From Victivallaceae bacterium (GTDB taxonomy: Bacteria > Verrucomicrobiota > Lentisphaeria > Victivallales > Victivallaceae), in contig JAKIUY010000017.1 in the NCBI GenBank assembly GCA_021647315.1, positions 1 through 53,527 of the forward strand: a stretch of DNA of 53,527 bases, given 5' to 3'. Below are positions 1 through 7,598 of this stretch, in pieces; position 1 is the first letter of the stretch, and each line of letters starts with the position of its first letter. The notes under the pieces were generated by a model. That model did no database searches. It saw only the letters and a program-made list of their open reading frames with translations, and was not told the DNA's origin. A program made the position numbers and the translations under genes.

Positions 1-161
1 ACGGTATTTGATCCTATAAAAGGGAAAATGTATGTCACCTCGTCCAGAGTGTCAGAGTTAATGCACACATTTCCATAAGTAAGATGCGTTTAATCTGACA
101 AACGTGCATTTAACTTTTCAATTAACGTTTTTCATATAATTAGTGCCATTCGGTATAAATC

Positions 162-282
162 GACGGTTGTGCCAAAAGTCAAGAATGGTGAAATTTGAAA
201 AATAACGGTTGTTGCATATCAACAAGTTACAACTGTCATATTTCCTGTTTTGGCGTAAATTTTGACTTTTGGCACTGCCGTC
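162..282. repeat. MITE-like element with 21-bp inverted ends
   Basis: The left arm at 162-182 (gacgg, two free bases, gtgccaaaagtcaa) pairs with the right arm at 262-282 with only two mismatches. The two arms enclose about 79 A+T-rich bases that encode nothing. The size and arm length fit a non-autonomous mobile element or a large RNA or DNA hairpin. No target-site duplication was established. Confidence 0.55.
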
Positions 283-313
283 TAAATCCATAGAACACCT
301 AATAGTCGTTTCT

Positions 314-380
314 CAGGAGGATGCGAATGACTCCTTTCACCCTCCATTGTTTGGTTTTAATTCTGGAGGGCGAGACTCCG
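314..380. repeat. Dispersed hairpin repeat, CCCTCCA type (copy 1)
   Basis: The 7-base arms ccctcca (340-346) and tggaggg (364-370) form a hairpin. It is followed by cgagactccgttagacttttt. A related hairpin followed by cgaaagtcccttgagcttttt lies at 46892-46955. Two related copies in one window suggest a dispersed palindromic repeat family of this genome. Confidence 0.5.
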
Positions 381-501
381 TTAGACTTTTTATTTTGCTA
401 GCATGAGTTGTGGAATTTATGCCTAGTAGCACTATGCGTAGACAGATGAAGCGTAATCTACAATTAGGGGCGGGAAAGTTTAGGCTGGCAACACACAAGG
501 C

Positions 502-527
502 GACGGTGCAGGAGCATCCGTCATACT
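502..527. repeat. 26-base dispersed repeat (copy 1)
   Basis: This 26-base sequence contains the inverted pair gacgg/ccgtc around tgcaggagca. It recurs at 31934-31959 with a single substitution. Both copies are intergenic. Confidence 0.6.
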
Positions 528-535
528 TACACCGG

Positions 536-1387
536 TTAAATTGTAACAGGTGAATAGAGATCATTTTCGGTAATCCCCACCTGTTCTAACATGGTTGCGG
601 CGGAGGCGAAATCTACAGCGGTGTAATGTTTGTCATGCGAGTCAGACCCCATAGAGAGTTTAACCCCCAGCACCTTCAGCATTGCCAGATATTCCAGATA
701 GTGTTGTTTAAATTCAGTCGAATACTGTTTATTGAGCAGCATAGCACCAAGGTTAATCTCGACCAAAGTATTATGTTCAATAACCGCCATGGCAAATTCT
801 TTGTGCATTGAGAGTGGAATTACCGTGAAATCTTCAAACCAGGGGTCGGTCAAATATTTACCGTTGTCATCCTGCCAATATCCCATCCACCACCAGGGAT
901 GAGCGACAATATCAACCAGCGGATGGGTTGCCAAAAACATATTCTGACGGTGATAATCTTTGATAATTGCCTGTGGTTCAAACGGCACATAGATCGGCCA
1001 ATGCGTACCGCCGACCACATATTCAACCCGGTATTTTTCGACATCCTCGGCAGTAATACCGATCGCCAGCTCACATCCCGCTTTGCCGCCTGAACGCAGA
1101 CCGTAAGTTGGAGTCTCATAATTACCTTTGGCCATTTTGTCGATTTCCCATTGCGAGACACAACTGACTTCAACGCCAAAGTGAAAATGTGCGGTTGTTT
1201 CGTTAGAGTCGAACTCTTGGCGTGATTGTTCTAAATCCGGTAAATTATAGGGAGTATGAATATGATCGGTAATCCCAAACTCAATAATTCCCTGTTCTTC
1301 AGCCTCGCGAATCAAGGTTGACATTAACATTGAGGCATCATCACATGAATTATGCGAATGGATATGCCAGTCTGACGTAATATTCAT
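536..1387 (-). CDS. PHP-domain phosphoesterase, histidinol-phosphatase-like
   Basis: The 283-residue protein opens with a PHP-domain signature: HxH in DWHIHSHNSCDD near the N-terminus, then GITDHIHTP, an internal AHPWWW and a late GSDSHDKHY. These are the metal-binding histidines and aspartates expected of PHP phosphoesterases such as HisK-type histidinol phosphatase. The ATG follows AAAGGA at a normal distance. No his genes are adjacent, since hisI is about 37 kb away, so the substrate cannot be assigned; it could be a general PHP hydrolase. It is cytoplasmic by absence of a signal peptide. The family assignment is secure and the substrate is not. Confidence 0.8.
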   Translation of the reverse strand: MNITSDWHIHSHNSCDDASMLMSTLIREAEEQGIIEFGITDHIHTPYNLPDLEQSRQEFDSNETTAHFHFGVEVSCVSQWEIDKMAKGNYETPTYGLRSGGKAGCELAIGITAEDVEKYRVEYVVGGTHWPIYVPFEPQAIIKDYHRQNMFLATHPLVDIVAHPWWWMGYWQDDNGKYLTDPWFEDFTVIPLSMHKEFAMAVIEHNTLVEINLGAMLLNKQYSTEFKQHYLEYLAMLKVLGVKLSMGSDSHDKHYTAVDFASAATMLEQVGITENDLYSPVTI

Positions 1388-1391
1388 AGGT

Positions 1392-1911
1392 CTATCCTTT
1401 GTTTTTTAATCCATTGACAGTCCGAAAAGATAAAGGTCTATGCCCTGCCTGTTTCCGGAAGTAACTACCAATGGATTTGATTTTTTTATCAGGGAATGGA
1501 TTCTGCCAGTTACCAGTAAACTGCCGAGCCTCTGCCGCCTCTTCATACCAGACAGCTCTCAATTTCTGCTGTTGTTTTACCTTCTGACTCAGCATTCACT
1601 AGAAACTGATAAAAGTTTTTCCGATCCGGCGAAATAAACAATTCGATGTCATCGCCGTTATATAAAGCCATACTGTTTTTTCTGACAATATTCACTTTTG
1701 CCATTTCCGGTTCTTCAGCCTCATAGGCAACATAAAGGTAACCATTACCGGAGGCAACAAAGAACTCTGGTCTTAACTGCCGCTTTAATGGCCGGAGTGC
1801 CTAGGACTCTGAATTCATCAAGTCGCAGAGCCTGTTTCCAGTAGGCATCATCAATTTCACCATCCAGTTTCGGCCTACCCGGCACTACTGGAATTTGATT
1901 AATCTGCCGGG
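1392..1911 (-). pseudogene. Remnant of a CBM9-like domain, frameshifted
   Basis: Translating the minus strand across three frames gives a recognisable CBM9-like sugar-binding domain. It begins with PKLDGEIDDAYWKQALRLDEF near 1880-1815, continues after a shift with YLYVAYEAEEPEM and then DDIELFISPD near 1750-1625, and ends in a third frame with AVWYEEAAEARQF. These match the usual order of the family (LDG...D..W, LY.a...EP, D..ElF..P). At least three frame changes are needed, near 1910, 1790 and 1560. In the frame used at its start it is continuous with the upstream 336-residue gene, so it was probably the C-terminal part of that protein. Confidence 0.65.
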
Positions 1912-2895
1912 AAAAGTTTTTTTTAATATTACTTTGCTGAACAGGGTTCCGGTTTTATTGCCGATAATCCGAACTCGGACTTTACTGACTTCAGCACCGA
2001 TATTTATCAGTTTGGACAGTTTTTGAACCCCGTTTTTCCTGTCCAGGCGAATATAGCTATTATAACGGTCATGGAATTTACCGTCAAAAAACGGGGTGAC
2101 AATCACTTGACTACCGCCGCCATTGCGGCTGTCAGCGGTGACTTCCAGAGCATAAGTTCCGGGTGACGGAATTTTTATATCCTGGTAAAGGACTGAATAT
2201 ACCGCGTCCTGCCTTTGGAATAAAAGTTTGCCATTTTCTATACGGATGTCCGATTTACCGCTACCTACTTGAGACCAATATTTTTTCCCCGCTTTAAAGT
2301 TACTGTTTTTTAATAAATTACCACTATCCTTGCCTATTGCCGCATTTAATTGCTTCGCTGGAGCTACGTTGGGTTGTTTATCTGCTGCAGTCATTTTCTT
2401 CAGCTGTACTGAAATAAATCGTGTTCCGTTTTTATTACCAAAAAGTCTGATTCTGACTTTGCTGACCTCTGAACCTAGTTTTATCTCCTTTGATAAAACC
2501 TGTACACCATTTTTAGGCAATAAGCTTAGCCGGATGTTCTGCCGATCATGAAATTTACCATTGGAAAACGGGGTTACCAGTAGCAGTGCTCCGTTGCCGT
2601 TTTTGGAGTCTGCCACCAGTTCAACGAAATATTTTCCCGGCGCAGGAATTTTTATATCCTGGTAGAACGCGGAGTATTGACTGTCCTGTTTTTGTAAAAT
2701 TAACTGCCTGTCATCAAATTGGATGGCAAGCCTCCCTTTGCCCTGCTGGTGCCAATACTTTTGTCCTTCAGCAAAGATAGCGTTTTTTATCAGATTGTTT
2801 GCTGGCATGCCAGCAAACAGTTTTTGGCTGACTGCCAGTCCCAAAAATATTCCCAATACATAGATTAATAACGCTGATATTTTTATTTTTTTCAT
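1885..2895 (-). CDS. Secreted protein with two carbohydrate-binding-like repeats (probably truncated)
   Basis: The 336-residue protein has an N-terminal hydrophobic signal segment followed by two homologous blocks of about 140 residues. The first starts at NLIKNAIFAEGQKYW and the second at NLLKNSNFKAGKKYW. Both share YQDIKIP.PG, NG.GA/SQ..VTPF and FHDR, and both end in VSKVR.R..GNK.GT. The blocks resemble CBM4/9-type galactose-binding-like domains. The ATG follows AAGGAAA. The frame ends abruptly near 1885, just where a CBM9-like domain continues in another frame, so this is probably the 5' part of a larger surface glycan-binding or glycanase-associated protein broken by a frameshift. The product may still be exported. 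Confidence 0.65.
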   Translation of the reverse strand: MKKIKISALLIYVLGIFLGLAVSQKLFAGMPANNLIKNAIFAEGQKYWHQQGKGRLAIQFDDRQLILQKQDSQYSAFYQDIKIPAPGKYFVELVADSKNGNGALLLVTPFSNGKFHDRQNIRLSLLPKNGVQVLSKEIKLGSEVSKVRIRLFGNKNGTRFISVQLKKMTAADKQPNVAPAKQLNAAIGKDSGNLLKNSNFKAGKKYWSQVGSGKSDIRIENGKLLFQRQDAVYSVLYQDIKIPSPGTYALEVTADSRNGGGSQVIVTPFFDGKFHDRYNSYIRLDRKNGVQKLSKLINIGAEVSKVRVRIIGNKTGTLFSKVILKKTFPGRLIKFQ

Positions 2896-3197
2896 CTGTT
2901 TCCTTTATTTAAATATTTCCAGTTGATAATGCCTGATGCTTGCATCGTCTGGTAAATTGCTGCCGCTTCATACCGTGTATGCCTGTTTCAAGACAGTCTA
3001 TTATTAAGATAATGGCTGAATGTTTAATTTACCAGGCGTTTAATAGCACAAATCCCGAAATCAACATGTCTGATATACGGATTCTGAACACTCAACCACC
3101 GGATTTATTTATTTTCAATGCAAAGAATAGATTGTCAACAAATCGAAAAATATAAAAATGTGCACGTTAACATTGAACAGCCCTGATTGCTGAAACA

Positions 3198-3476
3198 TTA
3201 CTTCATTTGCCCACTACCCCTTTTTTTACCATCTTCTTTTTGAAGCTGTTTAATATGATTACGTGACTTTCCTGATAAACGATTTTTTTTATATCCGGTA
3301 CCGTCGGCATTCACATATTTGCCGATCACCTGGCGTACCATCATCATCTGTATACGGTATTCTCTGCATTTTTTACACATTATCAGGTGCAACCAGATAC
3401 CTAATTGCTGTTTCAATGGAAGTTTCTGTTCCATTGAATCAGAGATCAACTTTGAAATTTCTTTACACTTTGACAT
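3198..3476 (-). CDS. Small zf-HC2-like protein, possible orphan anti-sigma factor
   Basis: The 92-residue protein begins MSKCKEISKLISDSMEQ and carries LHLIMCKKCREY, giving the C...HxxxCxxC arrangement of the zf-HC2 (ZAS) anti-sigma zinc domain. The remaining half is basic and lysine-rich, with no membrane segment. The ATG is preceded by AAAGGT. ZAS proteins usually sit beside an ECF sigma factor, but neither neighbour is one, so the partner must be elsewhere or the protein has another role. The domain is well supported and the anti-sigma function is inferred. Confidence 0.6.
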   Translation of the reverse strand: MSKCKEISKLISDSMEQKLPLKQQLGIWLHLIMCKKCREYRIQMMMVRQVIGKYVNADGTGYKKNRLSGKSRNHIKQLQKEDGKKRGSGQMK

Positions 3477-3532
3477 TTTTACCTTTATTTTTTTGTTCCG
3501 ACAAAGTCGGCTTTATTTATCAATAATTTTTA

Positions 3533-4582
3533 TTAAACATATCCTTTAAAGAGATAGATAGTGAGCATTACTAATATGGTCAGAGTTAAAATGGATGCCA
3601 GATAGCTCCAAAAGAGAATTGCCGCCATACCATCTTCTATTTTACGATTGACCAGTGAAGCCATTACCACGAGGTTATTAGCTGGCGGTGAACCTGCTTC
3701 AACAACCAAGACCAAAATAAACAACATTGATGCCGGTAGCAGATTGAATTTCAACAAGACCGCGACATAAACCATTGCCAACGCTGGAAAAATAATCAGT
3801 TTAGTGAGGATTACCGCAAAAACAGTCCGCTTGTTAACTGCTCCCTTTGGTGGTCCATGCGATAGTTTTCCTCCAAGAATCAGCAACGCACAGGGAATTG
3901 TACCTTCTGCCATAATAGCAGCCGCTCGATAAACAGCATGAAAAAGTCCATCCGGTGCACACAGCTGATTTTTCAGTGGCGGAATTAATCCGACCAGTAA
4001 CCCGAGAAAAATACCGATTACCGGTGGGGGCAACAGCTTTTTAAGGGTAAGGTCTTTTATTCCTGCACCGGAAATAAGCGAAAATCCAACCGTCCACATT
4101 AATGGCGAAAAACAGATTAGAAAGACAGAAATCAAGGTTATAACATCTGCCGCCGCGCCCTGAACCCCGCCTGGCGCATCATTGAATAATGGAAAAATAT
4201 AAACTACTGCAATCAATAACGGAATCGGCAGATAACCGGCATTACTAAACGCCACTGCCGTAGTTATACCCGGAACCATTTCAGGTTTCGGACGACATAT
4301 CCTAGCAACAATTCTACCTATAAACAGCCCGAGAAAGATATATAAAACACATGAAACCGGAAATATCCACATCTCCATTAACCGTTCCCAGTTAATTGAG
4401 GCAGAGACTTTGGTAAACAGCAGACAGGGCAACATAACATAAAGTAACAATTTACTGAGCACATTCAGTGAGTCTTTTGTCACCAGTTTAAACCTGACGA
4501 TAAGTGCCCCGGCCATCGCCGCTAAGAGAATAGTCCCGACCGCCTGTGAAGCCGAATATAATAATCTGAAAATTTCGTGCAT
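3533..4582 (-). CDS. AEC-family (auxin efflux carrier-type) permease
   Basis: The 349-residue, highly hydrophobic protein has about ten predicted membrane segments in two halves, including LVTKDSLNVLSKLLLYVMLP near the N-terminus and EAGSPPANNLVVMASL near the C-terminus. This is the arrangement of the AEC transporter family, whose members export organic acids or similar solutes. It begins at the ATG at 4582. The gene downstream (3198-3476) lies 56 bases away on the same strand and could be co-transcribed. The substrate is unknown. Confidence 0.8.
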   Translation of the reverse strand: MHEIFRLLYSASQAVGTILLAAMAGALIVRFKLVTKDSLNVLSKLLLYVMLPCLLFTKVSASINWERLMEMWIFPVSCVLYIFLGLFIGRIVARICRPKPEMVPGITTAVAFSNAGYLPIPLLIAVVYIFPLFNDAPGGVQGAAADVITLISVFLICFSPLMWTVGFSLISGAGIKDLTLKKLLPPPVIGIFLGLLVGLIPPLKNQLCAPDGLFHAVYRAAAIMAEGTIPCALLILGGKLSHGPPKGAVNKRTVFAVILTKLIIFPALAMVYVAVLLKFNLLPASMLFILVLVVEAGSPPANNLVVMASLVNRKIEDGMAAILFWSYLASILTLTILVMLTIYLFKGYV

Positions 4583-4930
4583 CTTAATACTACCTTACTT
4601 ATACCCATTATGGGTAGTTTTTAATTAGCCCTTACTCGAAAAGGGTATAACACCGTACCAGAGCTCAGAGCATCGCTGTCTACTTGAACGCCCTGCTTAG
4701 GACTGAAAGCCCGATATATATTAGCCCAGGGCAACGCCCTGGGAACCCGTCCACCAAAGAAAACAGCTCTGAAAGAGCGACATAAAAGTGGCGTTCAATT
4801 GGACAATGACCTTTGCTTGGCTATTATACTCCAACAAAAAACATTCACTGCGCTGATGATAAATTTCAAATTATCATCGTGGCAATTAACCTCTACTCAT
4901 TCGCGCATTCGCGGCTTAAATAATTGCCTC
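4583..4930. repeat. Intergenic region with palindromic repeats
   Basis: No coding sequence is seen. The region holds a perfect hairpin cccagggcaacgccctggg at 4725-4743 and gctctgaaagagc at 4766-4778, joined by about 20 bases. Such hairpins are typical of dispersed intergenic repeats in PVC-group and Bacteroidota genomes. The promoter of the AEC gene should also lie at its left end. Confidence 0.5.
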
Positions 4931-5506
4931 TTAAATTGAAGCAATAGCAAATGCCATTACTTTTGAATCAATTCCATCACCGGCTGCTTCCGCCTGTTGA
5001 ATAAATTTCATTAGATTATCACGCTTAACGATAAACGTCTCAATATCCTCCGTGCCTTCCATTTGAGTCACAGGCGGGTTATTAACATGAAATGCCTCAT
5101 CAATTTCAACCGTGGCAATTTCGGTTCGCTCGCCACTCATACCAGGCGAATTATAGGTATTACAGGAAACAGAAATCACCGAACCGCGATAGCCGGTCTC
5201 CTCTAACAGTTCACGTTTTGCCGTAGTTGCCGCTGTTTCACCATCATCAATCAAACCAGCGGGAAATTCAATAACAAACTTATCAACCGGCGGACGGTAC
5301 TGACGAACCAGAATGATTTCATTGGTACTCTTAAACAGCGGGATAATTACCACCGCACCATTACTCGCGACCCGGTCAGCACATTCCCAGGAATGTACCA
5401 TCCCATCACTGGCACGATATTTTATGGTTGACAACTGCAACCACTTTCCGCCCCCTGTTACTTCGACCGCAAGCCGACATACATTTCTTTTATCTGTCTC
5501 ATACAT
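4931..5506 (-). CDS. NUDIX hydrolase, ADP-ribose pyrophosphatase type
   Basis: The 191-residue protein contains a complete Nudix box: G(x5)E(x7)REUxEExGU is matched by GLIDDGE, then TAATTAKRELLEETGY. The preceding FPAGLIDDGE and the overall size match the ADP-ribose pyrophosphatase (NudF-like) subgroup, which hydrolyses ADP-ribose to AMP and ribose-5-phosphate. The start at 5506 gives MYETDKRN. No clear operon is visible; the gene lies 23 bases upstream of the molybdenum-carrier pseudogene on the same strand. Substrate preference cannot be read from sequence alone. Confidence 0.85.
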   Translation of the reverse strand: MYETDKRNVCRLAVEVTGGGKWLQLSTIKYRASDGMVHSWECADRVASNGAVVIIPLFKSTNEIILVRQYRPPVDKFVIEFPAGLIDDGETAATTAKRELLEETGYRGSVISVSCNTYNSPGMSGERTEIATVEIDEAFHVNNPPVTQMEGTEDIETFIVKRDNLMKFIQQAEAAGDGIDSKVMAFAIASI

Positions 5507-5529
5507 AAATTGATTAAACCCTATTTAGC

Positions 5530-5998
5530 TTAAATATCGACTAATTCATCTTTTTCTATCCATTTGAGAATATATGCAGTATCACCAAAATCATCAATAT
5601 ATTCAACCGCAAATATCGCCTGTAAATTTGGCGCTTGACTGCCACGTGAACCGGCAACATTTAATATCACCTTCGGATAGGACAAAGCTTCAATCCAGCT
5701 GACGATGGCGTCAATAAGCAGTTCACTATCATTATTGCTATCAAGCAACAGATATGATTTACCATGCTTTTCAGCAAATTCGACAGTCTTCTGTGCCCCC
5801 TTGCCCGGTTCTCCGTCACAGATGATAAGAGCGTTGCGGTGGAATCTTTAACATTCAGTTCAGTCCGCCTGCGGTAGGCCTTGCTGGGAACCTCCTTCAA
5901 CCGGTATCTGACCGGAATAGTTCCAGCTTCAGCAATTCGTCCTTTAAGACACCAGCCATCATGTGGTTCGGCTTCAAGTGCCGCATCCAGGGCGGCAT
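5530..5998 (-). pseudogene. Putative molybdenum-carrier-like gene, truncated and frameshifted
   Basis: The minus strand encodes, in one frame, ALDAALEAEPHDGWCLKGR, then IAEAGTIPVRYRLKEVPSK, then RTELNVKDSTATL. After a single-base insertion near 5830 the next frame continues ICDGEPGKGAQKTVEFAEKH and then LNVAGSRGSQAPN. This is the order of motifs of the putative molybdenum-carrier (YpsA/SLOG-like) family. The N-terminal GGQTGVDR segment is missing because the fic reading frame runs into the start of the remnant. The last 72 codons remain open (5530-5748). It looks inactivated, unless the extra base is a sequencing error. Confidence 0.65.
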
Positions 5999-7009
5999 TC
6001 AGCAGCTCAAGGTCTTCAGCTTACGGTTTGCGACCTGCCGACGGGCATGGGCAACCAGTTCATCAGTTGCCTGCCACTCTTTTTTTATGAGATATTTAAA
6101 AGATCTCAAAAAGGGATGTTGAGCTAATAAGCGACCATTGGCATTTAAAACTCCTACTGCATTTTGATAGTTCCAAATTGTATTAATATAGTCAATTCTA
6201 CTTTGCGGTGAGATTAATAATGGCGGATGTCCGCACTTCAGTAATGGTAAATTGGCAATAAGCCTTGCTATTCTTCCGTTTCCGTCGAAAAACGGATGAA
6301 TACGAACAAAAGTCAGATGAACCCAAGTATAGATATTAATCGCTTTTACGTGAGATTCTGCCCGATTTAATTTTCGATTGAACTCTTTCAACCAGCGTGA
6401 CATTAGAACTGGGGTGTCTGAAGGCGATGAAAACTCCATATAGACAGGTTTCCCATCACGAATTCCGGTTGTTCCATTATACTCTTTTTTCCAATTACCC
6501 ACGGGACGCATAATGTCAATTGCACTCTTCTGCATTACACATCGATGCAGATTGAAAATATCATCCAGCTCAATTTTATCTTGTTCAAGTAGAGCGAGAA
6601 TTAGCTCAACAGCCCTGGAATGTCCATAAACCTCTTCATGCTCCCTCAACGATTTGCCGCTTATTGTCAAGCCTGATTCAAGAATTGACGCAGTCTCGCC
6701 AAGCGTTAATGTATTGCCCTCTATTGCTGTCGAATTATGTGTCCATAAAATATTTAACTGTTTTAACAACGATGCTTTTATATCTTCGGGTAACTTACTG
6801 TAAAAAAAATCATACTTTTGAGACGCAGAATATCTGACCTTAAGAAAAGAAAAAACTGCATTATGGGAGACTGTAATATCATACTCCTGGTAGAGTCTTG
6901 ATGCGATATCACGATAGCTGCACCCAGATTCATGCCACTGCCGAATCTGCACTTCATAGTTCGCTAATTTTGATCTTTTTAATATTTTCATATTAAAACA
7001 ATAACCCAT
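5999..7009 (-). CDS. Fic-domain protein with HTH-like N-terminus
   Basis: The 336-residue protein has the Fic active-site motif HPFFDGNGRIARL at about residues 238-250 and an internal STAIEGN motif at 93-99. The latter fits the autoinhibitory helix of class II Fic AMP-transferases. Residues about 15-60 look like a helix-turn-helix segment. Fic proteins transfer AMP from ATP to a protein target. Two ATGs (7009 and 6991) are possible and neither has a good ribosome binding site. The final residues RKLKTLSC run directly into the truncated molybdenum-carrier remnant, so the C-terminus may be slightly altered. An 11-bp inverted repeat immediately upstream suggests autoregulation. Confidence 0.8.
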   Translation of the reverse strand: MGYCFNMKILKRSKLANYEVQIRQWHESGCSYRDIASRLYQEYDITVSHNAVFSFLKVRYSASQKYDFFYSKLPEDIKASLLKQLNILWTHNSTAIEGNTLTLGETASILESGLTISGKSLREHEEVYGHSRAVELILALLEQDKIELDDIFNLHRCVMQKSAIDIMRPVGNWKKEYNGTTGIRDGKPVYMEFSSPSDTPVLMSRWLKEFNRKLNRAESHVKAINIYTWVHLTFVRIHPFFDGNGRIARLIANLPLLKCGHPPLLISPQSRIDYINTIWNYQNAVGVLNANGRLLAQHPFLRSFKYLIKKEWQATDELVAHARRQVANRKLKTLSC

Positions 7010-7052
7010 GTAACAATAAAATCAAGTACTTTAAGAACAAATTTATTGTTAC
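7010..7052 (-). promoter_or_regulatory. Inverted repeat before fic, candidate operator
   Basis: gtaacaataaa at 7010-7020 and tttattgttac at 7042-7052 are perfect 11-base inverted arms separated by 21 bases, immediately upstream of the first fic ATG. The position and symmetry fit a dimeric repressor site, possibly for the HTH-like N-terminus of the Fic protein itself. Confidence 0.4.
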
Positions 7053-7331
7053 AACAAGAGAAAAAGTCGCCACGAATGATGTAGCATAACCGCCGTGTCC
7101 CGCCATAGCTTGTAGAGCGACGGCGGATCCCGGTTGTGTAAGATGCAACGCATCGCAAAAGTAGTTAACCGTCTCGCCTGAGAATAATGCAAAGCATTTA
7201 TACCGCTTTTACCCTGTCTGTTATTGCTCGCAAATAAATTGCATCAACCTCAAAAATGTAATGATGCTCTCTCTAAATGTCAAATGCTAGAACTGACCCC
7301 GCTCTGCCCTTTTATCTCTTTTAATACCGGT

Positions 7332-7368
7332 GTTGTTTATATTTTTGCGCAGCAAAAATATAAACAAC
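7332..7368. repeat. Perfect 17-bp hairpin
   Basis: gttgtttatatttttgc (7332-7348) and its exact reverse complement (7352-7368) are separated by three bases. It is A+T-rich and not followed by a clean T tract on the dndA strand, so a role as dndA terminator is possible but unproven. Confidence 0.55.
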
Positions 7369-7506
7369 GTTTTATTAGTGTAAATTAGTGTTTATTAGTG
7401 GCTAAAAATATTTCTTCATTAACCATTATTCAAATGATTTCATCTAAGGCGGCAGTTAGTTGTTCAAAATCTTCATCACCATTAAAATAGCCCACTGACC
7501 AGCGCA

Positions 7507-7577
7507 CCGTCCCTGCTGGTGCCGTCCCTGCTGGCGCATCATCTGGCTGGTGCCGCCCCCAGCTGATGATGCGCCAG
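7507..7577. repeat. G+C-rich direct and inverted repeat block
   Basis: ccgtccctgctgg occurs twice (7507-7519 and 7522-7534). ctggcgcatcat (7531-7542) is inverted exactly at 7566-7577. The block lies just beyond the 3' end of dndA and contrasts with the A+T-rich island. Confidence 0.5.
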
Positions 7578-7598
7578 AGGTGCACAGTGCAACAAATA

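Larger units (their letters stand above)
1..535. other. Gene-free stretch with repeats
   Basis: No convincing coding sequence is seen here. The only long frame, at 337-564 on the minus strand, lacks any recognisable protein features and runs through hairpin repeats. The stretch holds a MITE-like inverted repeat (162-282), a hairpin repeat of the CCCTCCA/TGGAGGG type (about 314-380) and a 26-base dispersed repeat (502-527). Confidence 0.7.
7053..7598. other. Gene-free boundary region with repeats
   Basis: No plausible gene is seen. The stretch contains a ccgccatagc...gcgacggcgg-type hairpin (about 7099-7125), a 17-bp perfect hairpin (7332-7368), tandem tttattagtg-like repeats (7371-7400), and a G+C-rich direct and inverted repeat block (7507-7577). 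The frame at 7456-7644 is made of these repeats and overlaps dndA on the same strand, so it was rejected as a gene. Confidence 0.6.

Noticed and set aside
1392-1595. Frame of 67 codons as an independent gene
   Set aside because: Its sequence continues the broken CBM9-like domain in a third frame, so it is treated as part of the pseudogene.
5999-7052. Fic/antitoxin pair
   Set aside because: No small antitoxin gene lies beside fic. The inhibitory motif appears to be within the protein itself.
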